37,913 nt of DNA, taken from Desulfobulbaceae bacterium. GTDB lineage: Bacteria; Desulfobacterota; Desulfobulbia; Desulfobulbales; Desulfobulbaceae. The notes below the pieces were generated by a model that had not been told where the DNA came from, searched no databases, and saw only the letters and a program-made list of their open reading frames with translations. Location of the stretch: contig DNUE01000004.1 of the NCBI GenBank assembly GCA_003508005.1, positions 1-37,913 on the forward strand. The letters run 5' to 3'. The position numbers and the translations under genes were made by a program. Of the stretch, positions 1 through 5,474 are shown one piece after another. Position 1 is the first letter of the stretch, and each line of letters starts with the position of its first letter.

Positions 1-386
1 CTCCGCGCCAGAAGCTCGATGGTGCCGGCGACTCCCCCGCCGATCCACGTGGCCCCGAGACAGGCTGCCACACCGGCCTTCTCGTCGGAGACATAGCCGG
101 CAGCATCGCCATGGATGAACTTGACTCGGTCGGCGACACCGAGTTTTTCAGCGCGGAGTTTCGCTTGCTCGGTGAACAACTGGCTCATGTCGATGCCGGT
201 GCCGATGACTCCGTAATCGCGTGCCCAGGTGCACAGCATCTCCCCCGAACCACTGCCGAGGTCGAGCACTCGGGTTCCCGTTTGCAGACGCAGCGCCGCG
301 CCGAGAGTGGCGAGCTTTTCGGGTGTGAACGGGTTATGGATGCGGTGCGCACTTTCGGTGATGTTGAAGATCCGTGGAATATCCAT
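1..386 (-). CDS. SAM-dependent methyltransferase, class I, partial (3' end beyond window); seventh cassette
   Basis: The reading frame starts at an ATG at 386 with a good ribosome binding site (AAGGAG, about 9 bases upstream) and stays open to the left edge, giving 128 residues. The segment VLDLGSGSGEML at about residues 40-51 is the glycine-rich motif I of Rossmann-fold methyltransferases, followed by an acidic GIDMS motif II and a HGDAAGY motif typical of UbiE/arsenite-methyltransferase-like small-molecule enzymes. The substrate cannot be told. The gene lies just downstream of the attC at 439-503, so it is the seventh cassette from the integrase; its own attC is not in view. Codon use is GC-richer than in the neighbouring cassettes, suggesting a separate source. 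Confidence 0.85.
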   Translation of the reverse strand, partial: MDIPRIFNITESAHRIHNPFTPEKLATLGAALRLQTGTRVLDLGSGSGEMLCTWARDYGVIGTGIDMSQLFTEQAKLRAEKLGVADRVKFIHGDAAGYVSDEKAGVAACLGATWIGGGVAGTIELLAR

Positions 387-438
387 TGCAGAAAATCTCC
401 TTACTTGAGTGAATAGATTCGGTCACTGCCTCACGCAT

Positions 439-503
439 CGCATAACCGGCTGGCAATGCAGGGCAGTGGAATTGCCAGACCGTGTTGATGTGGTTGTTAG
501 AGC
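439..503 (-). repeat. attC site of the GNAT cassette
   Basis: Core sites GCTCTAAC (R'', plus 496-503) and GTTATGCG (R', plus 439-446) bound a 65-bp imperfect inverted repeat; the arms share CTGGCAAT close to the core sites. The stop codon of the acetyltransferase (TAA, 497-499) lies inside R''. This is the classical short attC layout. The match of this cassette's first bases (TTGACT) to its R'' is poor, unlike cassettes 1 and 2. Confidence 0.75.
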
Positions 504-988
504 ATTTTTTGCATCCATACCGTATCGAATTCCTGGCCATTTTTCTTCCCTACCTTTCTGAACCGGCCACATTCTTTAAATCCATTCTTTTGATGGAATT
601 CAATACTTCTGGGATTGAGAGAAGATATGTTGGCCAAAATATTCGTAATGCCTTTTTCAACCGCCCCATTTTCGAGAGAACAGAGCAACATCTTTCCCAG
701 ACCTTTTCCAGTATGGTCTGGATGTATAAAGTATGTTACTTCTGCAGTTCGTGAAAATGTCGGCAACGGATTATGTGTTCTCAGCATTCCAAAGCCGACA
801 ACCCTACCATTCTGATCTCTTATAGATCCTGTCGGGAAACCATTCGACATTTGCAAAAATATATCAAATGCCTGATATGGGAATTCCTTTTCAGGGTATG
901 CCGCAAACGAATTTTCCACGTAAAAATTGAAAATATCTATTATTGATTCGCGATCTTCAGTTGATATTGGACTGATTGTATATTCCAT
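497..988 (-). CDS. GNAT N-acetyltransferase, phosphinothricin-acetyltransferase-like; sixth cassette
   Basis: This 163-residue protein is a member of the GNAT superfamily, which moves an acetyl group from acetyl-CoA to an amine. The acetyl-CoA pyrophosphate loop is seen as HPDHTGKGLGKMLL around residues 90-103, followed by a helix and the segment NPRSIEFHQKNGF near residue 125-137, a pattern common in the phosphinothricin/methionine-sulfoximine acetyltransferase (PAT, MddA/YncA) group. The C-terminus ends with DTVWMQK, also typical of that group. ATG 988 was chosen over the in-frame ATG 997 because AGGAG at 998-1002 sits 9 bases before 988 and directly abuts 997. The true substrate is unknown; detoxification of an amino acid analogue is a family-based guess. 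The stop codon overlaps the attC R'' box. Confidence 0.85.
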   Translation of the reverse strand: MEYTISPISTEDRESIIDIFNFYVENSFAAYPEKEFPYQAFDIFLQMSNGFPTGSIRDQNGRVVGFGMLRTHNPLPTFSRTAEVTYFIHPDHTGKGLGKMLLCSLENGAVEKGITNILANISSLNPRSIEFHQKNGFKECGRFRKVGKKNGQEFDTVWMQKML

Positions 989-1016
989 GGCGATCATCTC
1001 CTGCGCTCTAAATTTA

Positions 1017-1084
1017 AGTCAACCGGCGAGCTTCAGCAAGTCCGAAGGAAGTGTAGCGAAGTGTGTTAAATGCTTGGTTATGAT
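1017..1084 (-). repeat. attC site of the small membrane protein cassette
   Basis: R'' is ATCATAAC (plus 1077-1084) and R' is GTTGACT (plus 1017-1023), 68 bp in all. The arms are weakly paired, with CTTCGC/CTTCAGC type stretches on each side and a central hairpin-forming segment. The R'' box matches the reverse complement of the cassette's first bases (GTTATGAT at 1385-1392) over 8 positions, which is what a circular cassette requires and is the best support for this site. Confidence 0.6.
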
Positions 1085-1102
1085 TATTTTTATTATGAAA
1101 AT

Positions 1103-1378
1103 TTATGCTCCACCAAAAAGCATAGCTAAAGGTAAAAAAAGAAAGAAGTAAACAATTACCCCGCCAATATTTCCAATTAATCTTTTATGTTTTCTTAGAA
1201 TTACATTTATCACAGGAAAAATGAGAATTTCAAAAATGAACCAATAACCGCTACCTAAAAATAAATATTTACCTTCACGGGCAAATTCAATTAAGACAGT
1301 ATTATACAAAATAGCAGCTAGAACCAAAAAAACAGCTTCTTGAAGAACACCTATTATTTGTTCCGAGTATTTTTTCAT
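1103..1378 (-). CDS. Small hydrophobic protein of unknown function; fifth cassette
   Basis: I do not recognise this 91-residue protein. After a short N-terminal stretch (MKKYSEQ) it has about three hydrophobic segments (roughly residues 9-27, 43-60 and 70-88) separated by basic turns containing RKHKR, so it is probably an inner-membrane protein. The frame stays open upstream to 1489 but that part is the attC site at 1385-1476 read in frame, so ATG 1378, the first start inside this cassette, was chosen; there is no convincing ribosome binding site. Some small membrane cassette proteins accompany toxin systems or phage defence, but nothing here supports a specific role. The TAA stop lies about 20 bases before the attC R'' box. 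Confidence 0.6.
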   Translation of the reverse strand: MKKYSEQIIGVLQEAVFLVLAAILYNTVLIEFAREGKYLFLGSGYWFIFEILIFPVINVILRKHKRLIGNIGGVIVYFFLFLPLAMLFGGA

Positions 1379-1384
1379 TAATTG

Positions 1385-1476
1385 ATCATAACGTTTGAAT
1401 TCAGGGGTGGCGCCAAGAACTTTCCGCGTCAGCGTCGCAGACGATCCCACCATCCGCTGTAGTGAATTGTTATGCC
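1385..1476 (-). repeat. attC site of the toxin–antitoxin cassette
   Basis: R'' GGCATAAC (plus 1469-1476) contains the toxin stop codon, and R' GTTATGAT lies at 1385-1392. The inner arms share an AATTCA / TGAATT block next to the core sites. The cassette starts with TTATGC (just left of 2123) and its R'' contains GCATAAC, so 7 bases match in the inverted sense required for a circular cassette. Confidence 0.7.
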
Positions 1477-1766
1477 TGCAGTTCATCAATGGGCATTATT
1501 TGTTTGCCATGACGAATTGTCAGTATTGAGATTTGGTTTTGGTTTACTAAATAAACGATTCGATAATTACCGAATAAAAACTCTCGAATGTCCTCCCTGC
1601 TAGATTCAGGAACAATCCTGCCAATTTTAGGAGAAGATTTGAGTATTTCGACTTTGTCAAATAATGCTTCGATCCATTCTCCTGCAGCAGTTGTTTTATC
1701 GAGGGCGATATAGTCGGCAATTTCTCCGGCTCTTTCGAGCGAAAGGGGTGACCAGATTATTTTCAT
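1470..1766 (-). CDS. RelE/ParE-family toxin; fourth cassette, second gene
   Basis: This 98-residue protein has the RelE/ParE toxin fold by sequence: an N-terminal beta strand (KIIWSPLSLERAGEIADYI), two helices with SSPKIGRIVPE around residues 44-54, and the C-terminal strands FLFGNYRIVYLV and ISILTIRHGKQ. The pattern fits the ParE side of the superfamily, whose known members poison DNA gyrase, while RelE members cut mRNA on the ribosome; the sequence alone does not decide. It overlaps the antitoxin gene by four bases (ATGA), so the two are translationally coupled. Toxin–antitoxin pairs are common in large chromosomal integrons, where they are thought to stop loss of the array. Confidence 0.88.
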   Translation of the reverse strand: MKIIWSPLSLERAGEIADYIALDKTTAAGEWIEALFDKVEILKSSPKIGRIVPESSREDIREFLFGNYRIVYLVNQNQISILTIRHGKQIMPIDELQA

Positions 1767-2044
1767 TTGTTTATTCGACTAAGAAGGCTTTTTTTAGCCA
1801 TATTATGTTCAATCCCTTTCCCTGCGTCGATTTGCGCGATAGATAGTTGGATATCACCTAATAGTTCAATTTTTTCTTGCATCGCCTCATATTCAGCAAC
1901 ATCAAGTAAAACGGCAACTCCTTTGCCATGTTGAGTGATTACGAGTGGTCTTTTCGTATCATGAACTTGTTTCAAAAAAGTGGCAATTCCTGTCCTGAAC
2001 TCAGACATTGAACGGATGTCTTGATCGATTCTTAGTCTTTGCAT
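1763..2044 (-). CDS. Phd/YefM-family antitoxin; fourth cassette, first gene
   Basis: The 93-residue protein has the YefM/Phd DNA-binding domain at its N-terminus (SMSEFRTGIATFLKQVHDTKRPLVITQHGKG pattern, residues about 12-43, then AVLLDVAEYEAM) and a charged C-terminal tail that would wrap the toxin. ATG 2044 was chosen because GAGGTG stands 5-6 bases before it; an in-frame ATG at 2056 is in front of that site. The protein should neutralise the downstream toxin and repress its own promoter, a role supported by the palindrome over the -10 box. The cassette has its own promoter, so its expression does not need the integron promoter. Confidence 0.88.
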   Translation of the reverse strand: MQRLRIDQDIRSMSEFRTGIATFLKQVHDTKRPLVITQHGKGVAVLLDVAEYEAMQEKIELLGDIQLSIAQIDAGKGIEHNMAKKSLLSRINK

Positions 2045-2066
2045 AATGCACCTCAATTTAGAATTT

Positions 2067-2084
2067 AGTACATTATACCGTACT
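2067..2084 (-). promoter_or_regulatory. Candidate operator of the toxin–antitoxin operon
   Basis: AGTAC at 2067-2071 and GTACT at 2080-2084 form an inverted repeat whose 8-bp centre covers the -10 box of the operon promoter. Flanking bases extend the symmetry (TTAGTAC / GTACTTAA). YefM/Phd antitoxins bind palindromes over their promoters, so this is the likely autorepression site. Confidence 0.6.
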
Positions 2085-2100
2085 TAATAATGTGCGTCAA
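2072..2100 (-). promoter_or_regulatory. Sigma-70-type promoter of the toxin–antitoxin cassette
   Basis: Reading the minus strand, TTGACG (plus 2095-2100) is followed after exactly 17 bases by TATAAT (plus 2072-2077), a consensus -10 box. It lies 28 bases before the antitoxin start codon and inside the cassette, after the attC junction at about 2123. It is the best promoter match in the array. Confidence 0.8.
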
Positions 2101-2116
2101 AATATTATTTCTTGGA

Positions 2117-2178
2117 GCATAACGTTCCTGATAAGCCGCGCCCGGCTTTTGAGCGTCGGCTCCAGCGAAAGTTAGCTC
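2117..2178 (-). repeat. attC site of the third cassette
   Basis: A textbook short attC of 62 bp: R'' GAGCTAAC (plus 2171-2178), L'' GAGCCGAC, L' CGGCTTA and R' GTTATGC (plus 2117-2123). The inner boxes pair as GCCG/CGGC blocks with the usual extra bases in one arm. It stands about 70 bases after the end of the third cassette's gene. Confidence 0.85.
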
Positions 2179-2250
2179 TCAGCCCGATAGTCCTTGCTGT
2201 TGGCTTGATCCTGCCCCATTCGACGGAAGGGAACTTCCCAGGGCAATTCC

Positions 2251-3363
2251 CTATATTTCCTTATTTGTTTTTTTGCTGTCACCAGAGCCTTCGATGATGC
2301 TCATATCCTCAAGTTGCCGCTTGATAAGTTTGGCGCGGCGCCGTTTCAGTACAGAGCCGAGAGTAATTTGAAGGACAATACCAAGACCAGCGACGAAAAA
2401 AGCGATTCCAATGATATATGTATCACTTAGCGGGTGGGCTCCACCTGCGAGGGAGTGTTGCATTTCTGTGAAGATGATAATGCTCCCAAGTACGACCAGA
2501 ATAGCCCCAACAAGAAACACGATTCCATTTAATACTATGCTTCTTCCTCTTCCCTTCTTCTCTGGCCCGGTCCTCTGAAAAAAAATCTCCACGGGACTTC
2601 CATCCCCAGTCTCGGCCCAAGATGCATCTTTCTGCAATGACTTGACAGTATAAGAATATCCTTCAGATGCCTTCTCACTGGATGCTGTTCCCTTGATAAA
2701 AAGGGCAAAAAGATCGGTGGTTTGTTGGATAACCTCGCGCACCTCCTTGGGGAGAAGAGGTGTTCCAGTTGTGAACAACAAGGTATTGCCATTCCCCTCA
2801 ATTTCGACCAGCGTCCCTGCAAAGCGAAGGATGTGATGACGGAGATCAACATCGAATAGCGGCCGTATAGCCTCCTCTCTCCCCAGTAAGACAAACTTCT
2901 TGGAGAAGTCCTCGTCCTGGGGAAAATCGATCTCTTTGCCCCTAAACTGTTCGGGTAAGAGCCCTTTTTCTTTAAGAAAAGAATCAAGACTGTGCATCCC
3001 AGCCCTTTGACATCCTAGATAAAAGTACGGGAGTTTGACGCCCTCGGAACGGACAACACAAATGCTGTTACTGTTGTAACCACCACCGGCAAAGCAGCTG
3101 TAATCAAGCAACCAGACCATAGCAGACCTGGTTTTTCCTTTCAGCAGGTTTGTAATCCGCTGGTTGCTGCCTACGCGGAACAATCGAGAGCGCTTGAACT
3201 GCTCAAGCAGTTGGCTAGCCTCTTTTTCATAGGTGAACCCCAATTCCTTGGCCAGAGCAGCCAATCCTATCCGACGACGGTAGTTGTGGGAGGTGATGAG
3301 AACAAGGAGTGCCAGCATAAAGGCAACAAATCCAAATACAATCAAGAGTTGATTTGATTCCAT
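2251..3363 (-). CDS. Membrane protein of unknown function; third cassette
   Basis: The 370-residue protein has one N-terminal membrane segment (about residues 6-24), a basic turn HNYRRR, a soluble part of about 240 residues, then two hydrophobic segments near residues 278-300 and 318-342 and a basic tail. The soluble part starts with a LAKELGFTYE pattern and contains LLDYSCFAGGGYNSNSI, features I associate loosely with uncharacterised membrane proteins whose domain follows a single anchor; no catalytic motif is clear. ATG 3363 was chosen over GTG 3372 because it is the first codon in the cassette: its AT belongs to the R' core site GTTAAT, so the Shine–Dalgarno-like GGGTG upstream comes from the neighbouring attC. 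Confidence 0.7.
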   Translation of the reverse strand: MESNQLLIVFGFVAFMLALLVLITSHNYRRRIGLAALAKELGFTYEKEASQLLEQFKRSRLFRVGSNQRITNLLKGKTRSAMVWLLDYSCFAGGGYNSNSICVVRSEGVKLPYFYLGCQRAGMHSLDSFLKEKGLLPEQFRGKEIDFPQDEDFSKKFVLLGREEAIRPLFDVDLRHHILRFAGTLVEIEGNGNTLLFTTGTPLLPKEVREVIQQTTDLFALFIKGTASSEKASEGYSYTVKSLQKDASWAETGDGSPVEIFFQRTGPEKKGRGRSIVLNGIVFLVGAILVVLGSIIIFTEMQHSLAGGAHPLSDTYIIGIAFFVAGLGIVLQITLGSVLKRRRAKLIKRQLEDMSIIEGSGDSKKTNKEI

Positions 3364-3519
3364 TAACAACACCCATGCCGCCAGTCGATGGTAGCACTCC
3401 GGTCACCCGCGCTGCACGAACATCATCCTGAAACCGCCTTGAGACAGAAACTATTTTCGCACCAAACGCCCGTCCACTGAGGCGCAAAGCGCCGAGTCGG
3501 GTGCAGGCGGTTGTTAGCC
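3362..3519 (-). repeat. attC site of the diguanylate cyclase cassette
   Basis: R'' GGCTAAC (plus 3513-3519, containing the stop codon of the cyclase) and R' GTTAAT (plus 3362-3367) bound a 158-bp site with TAACAAC / GTTGTTA as outer pairing arms. A GGCGC-AAA-GCGCC hairpin at 3481-3493 lies inside, near a CCGACTC L''-like box. The inner arms are less well paired than in the sites at 2117 and 4382. Cassette ends fit: its first ten bases after the G (GTTAGCCCGC, 4379-4388) are the exact complement of GCGGGCTAAC at its R''. Confidence 0.75.
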
Positions 3520-4350
3520 CGCATAATGGGCATATTTGATCCCATTTTTACTCTCACGTTTCACCGAGTACATTACTTCGTCAACTAACTTAATTAACTC
3601 ATCCACATCCTGTTGCGCCTGCTCACAGATTAACACCCCGATACTGAATGTCACCGGCCAATGATTTTGTTGCATTTCCGCCTTGAGTGCATCTTGAATG
3701 CGATCCAGTGTAACTTGTGCCGCTTCTTGATCGGTAGCTTGTAGTAACAATGCAAATTCATCGCCGCCCAACCGGGCTAAAGCATCTGCTTTTCTTATAT
3801 GCCTTTTTATGACTGTAACTATAGTACACAGCAAGCGATCTCCCATCTTGTGCCCAAAGGTGTCATTAATGAATTTGAAATTGTCAACGTCAAAGTAAAC
3901 GAGGCCCAGCGCATAATTATATCGGCCAGCATGATAAATCTCAGTCTCAACCCGCTCATAAAACGCACGCGCATTCATAGCTCCCGTCAATGAATCTGTG
4001 CGCGCCAATTCACTCTCGTGCTGTTTTGATTGTAATAAACCGGCAAACGAAAACGCTACCACCAAGTATATGGTCAAATGTGAACTAAAATTCCAAGCGT
4101 ACCAAACGATATCTCTACCATGATGCGCCAAAATAATATCGGTAAGAAGCCCGACCAATGCGCTGCCTAACGAAATAATGCCCCCATAATACATATTAAC
4201 AGCTGCCCCCAGCAGAATAGGCGCAAGATAAACAACCCCAAATTCCATATCTGGGCCAGTCACATAGTCAGCAATCCCAACCAGCGCAACTAACAAAACA
4301 CTACCCAAAATTAGCCAACCATCTCTTTTTCGTTTATCCGGTTTCAACAT
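3514..4350 (-). CDS. Membrane-bound diguanylate cyclase (GGDEF domain); second cassette
   Basis: The 278-residue protein has four or so membrane segments in residues 12-106 and a GGDEF domain in residues 115-270. The signature GGDEF is exact at 195-199, the metal-site aspartate is in FDVD at 153-156, and the NDTFGHKMGD helix is intact, so it should make cyclic di-GMP from two GTP. An RKAD inhibitory I-site stands exactly five residues before GGDEF, so product feedback is likely. No periplasmic sensor domain is large enough to recognise; the membrane part may itself sense. There is no EAL domain. It sits as a complete cassette, its stop codon inside the attC R'' box. A mobile cyclase could change biofilm or motility behaviour of the recipient. 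Confidence 0.93.
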   Translation of the reverse strand: MLKPDKRKRDGWLILGSVLLVALVGIADYVTGPDMEFGVVYLAPILLGAAVNMYYGGIISLGSALVGLLTDIILAHHGRDIVWYAWNFSSHLTIYLVVAFSFAGLLQSKQHESELARTDSLTGAMNARAFYERVETEIYHAGRYNYALGLVYFDVDNFKFINDTFGHKMGDRLLCTIVTVIKRHIRKADALARLGGDEFALLLQATDQEAAQVTLDRIQDALKAEMQQNHWPVTFSIGVLICEQAQQDVDELIKLVDEVMYSVKRESKNGIKYAHYAG

Positions 4351-4381
4351 TTTGAAAGCATCTTCGTTTATGAAATTTGCG

Positions 4382-4489
4382 GGCTAACGTTTGGCATAAG
4401 CCGATTTTGAAAGACATCCAATAGCAATAGAAACAAAGAATGTGACACAAGCATTACCGGTCGAGATCGGCTTGATGCCGTTGTTAACC
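4382..4489 (-). repeat. attC site of the first cassette
   Basis: R'' GGTTAAC (plus 4483-4489), L'' CAAGCCGA, L' TCGGCTTA and R' GTTAGCC (plus 4382-4388) give an outstanding match to the attC layout; ATCGGCTT/AAGCCGAT and GGCAT/ATGCC pair across a 108-bp site. The cassette's first bases (GTTAACCA at 5134-5141) are the exact complement of TGGTTAAC at R''. The stop codon of the cassette gene is TAA at 4484-4486, inside R''. Confidence 0.92.
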
Positions 4490-5119
4490 AAAATTTATAT
4501 TTTTCATATTTTTCAATATAACATTTAGCAGATAGGATCCTTCAGCAGTTAATAGCCACCCCAAAATCCCACAGTTAATTATAACCGTAAACCAATAAAC
4601 CACTCGGAAAGATAACTTCTTTGACTTGTGCCTCAATTGACTCTGAGCGATAGCTGCACCTGGCCAACCACCCGCTAAAGAAAAAAGATGTAGTGTACCT
4701 TCAGATGTTCTCCATTTTCCCGATTGGGCTGCAGATTTATCTTTTAAATATAAGCCAAACGTTATGGTGCTAACCACTATGTAAAAACCAAGGATAAATG
4801 TCGGCAGTTTATGAAACAGAACCAACCCTGTAACAGTTAAAATAAATGCACTGCTGATAAAAATTGAAAATATTTTTTGTTGATCTGCCTTTGTAAATTC
4901 CAAATGACCTTTTTCGGGGAGCACATTAGTTGCACAAGCACGGCCTTTTGTATCTTTAGAAAGAGTATAAATTACTGACAAACCTTGTATTGGTCGTTTG
5001 TGTCTTTTGCTAAAATTATTAATATGCAGGAAGACTGATTTTCCACCAGATTTTGGGGTTATAAATCCAAAACCCTTATCATCATTCCATAATGTTATTT
5101 TGCCTATTTCAGAACTCAT
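4484..5119 (-). CDS. Cold-shock domain protein with C-terminal DUF1294 membrane domain; first cassette
   Basis: The 211-residue protein starts with a cold-shock (OB-fold, RNA/ssDNA-binding) domain: RNP1 as KGFGFI at residues 15-20 and RNP2 as VFLHI at 29-33. A linker and two membrane segments (about 84-104 and 107-124) lead to a DUF1294 region with SGKWRTSEGTLHLFSLAGGWPGA around residues 133-155 and a last hydrophobic segment. This fusion is known in many genomes but its function is not established; membrane-anchored RNA binding is a reasonable guess. As the cassette nearest the integrase it should be the best expressed from an integron promoter. ATG 5119 follows the cassette junction (about 5141) by 20 bases; no clear ribosome binding site is seen. 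Confidence 0.9.
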   Translation of the reverse strand: MSSEIGKITLWNDDKGFGFITPKSGGKSVFLHINNFSKRHKRPIQGLSVIYTLSKDTKGRACATNVLPEKGHLEFTKADQQKIFSIFISSAFILTVTGLVLFHKLPTFILGFYIVVSTITFGLYLKDKSAAQSGKWRTSEGTLHLFSLAGGWPGAAIAQSQLRHKSKKLSFRVVYWFTVIINCGILGWLLTAEGSYLLNVILKNMKNINFG

Positions 5120-5134
5120 TTTTGTTTTTTTGAT

Positions 5135-5190
5135 GGTTAACGATCTCGCTCACTCGCAAGCGAAGCGCAGTCGAGTGAAGCCGATGGTTC
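5135..5190 (-). repeat. Hairpin with attC/attI-like character next to the first cassette junction
   Basis: GGTTAAC at 5135-5141 is the recombination core bordering the first cassette. TCACTCG (5150-5156) and CGAGTGA (5172-5178) form a perfect stem and the symmetry continues weakly outward to GGTTC at 5186-5190. It resembles the end of an attC whose R'' is degenerate, or it could be part of attI. No reading frame lies between it and the palindrome, so a lost or empty cassette is possible. Confidence 0.45.
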
Positions 5191-5243
5191 TTCAGAATTT
5201 GCAGCGTTTTTGAACATTAAAAAAATGCAAAAAACATAGCATT

Positions 5244-5305
5244 CGCTGCCAAGGCAGCGGGTCTATATCAGCAAACTTGCTATCTAGCCCGCTGCCTTGG
5301 CAGCG
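5244..5305. repeat. 62-bp near-perfect palindrome
   Basis: The left arm 5244-5261 (CGCTGCCAAGGCAGCGGG) is exactly complementary to the right arm 5288-5305. Between them the central bases also form arms (AGCAA / TTGCT at 5270-5281, and CTATAT / ATCTAG partly). Each outer arm is itself a hairpin with a two-base loop. TGCAAAA (5226-5232) and TTTTGCA (5314-5320) extend the symmetry outward over about 95 bp. It could fold as a cruciform in DNA or a branched hairpin in RNA. Confidence 0.85.
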
Positions 5306-5363
5306 GTAACAGATTTTGCATTATTTTTCAATAGTTAGCGGTTAATTACTGTAAGAACAAATT

Positions 5364-5391
5364 AGTATCCATTTTTCTGGATATCATTCAA
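5364..5391 (-). promoter_or_regulatory. Candidate cassette promoter (Pc)
   Basis: Reading leftward, TTGAAT (plus 5386-5391), a 16-base spacer and GATACT (plus 5364-5369) match four of six bases in each box. The position between integrase and cassettes, pointing to the cassettes, fits the Pc promoter of other integrons. Only moderate matches, so this is tentative; the palindrome at 5244-5305 would lie in its transcript. Confidence 0.3.
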
Positions 5392-5404
5392 TAAAAAACG
5401 ATTC

Positions 5405-5433
5405 TTGACAAACTTAGTGGCTGTTGGCATGAT
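5405..5433 (+). promoter_or_regulatory. Candidate integrase promoter
   Basis: TTGACA at 5405-5410 is a consensus -35 box; 17 bases later CATGAT (5428-5433) matches four of six -10 positions. It lies 58 bases before the preferred integrase start at 5491 and between the two 13-bp direct repeats. No E. coli-type LexA box (CTG-N10-CAG) overlaps it. Confidence 0.45.
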
Positions 5434-5442
5434 ATTACTTAA

Positions 5443-5474
5443 CTAGATATCATGCAATTAGGTGTGATATCTAG
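5443..5474 (+). promoter_or_regulatory. Perfect 10-bp inverted repeat in the integrase leader
   Basis: CTAGATATCA (5443-5452) and TGATATCTAG (5465-5474) are exact complements around a 12-base centre. It stands just after the promoter candidate and in front of the preferred start codon, a typical place for a repressor operator or an mRNA hairpin that hides the start. An ATG at 5452-5454 lies in the left arm. Confidence 0.65.

Noticed and set aside
334..540. Minus-strand frame over the attC site 439-503
   Set aside because: It crosses the attC and the starts and ends of two real genes. The frames at 3227-3487 and 1379-1489 were rejected for the same reason.
2535..2987. Second coding frame within the third cassette gene
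   Set aside because: A frame shadow inside 2251-3363, with no ribosome binding site and no hydrophobic or domain pattern.
5304..5339. Palindrome and GTTAGCG/GTTACCG motifs read as another attC
   Set aside because: Core-like motifs occur, but spacing and inner L boxes do not fit and the ends do not pair as R'' with R'.
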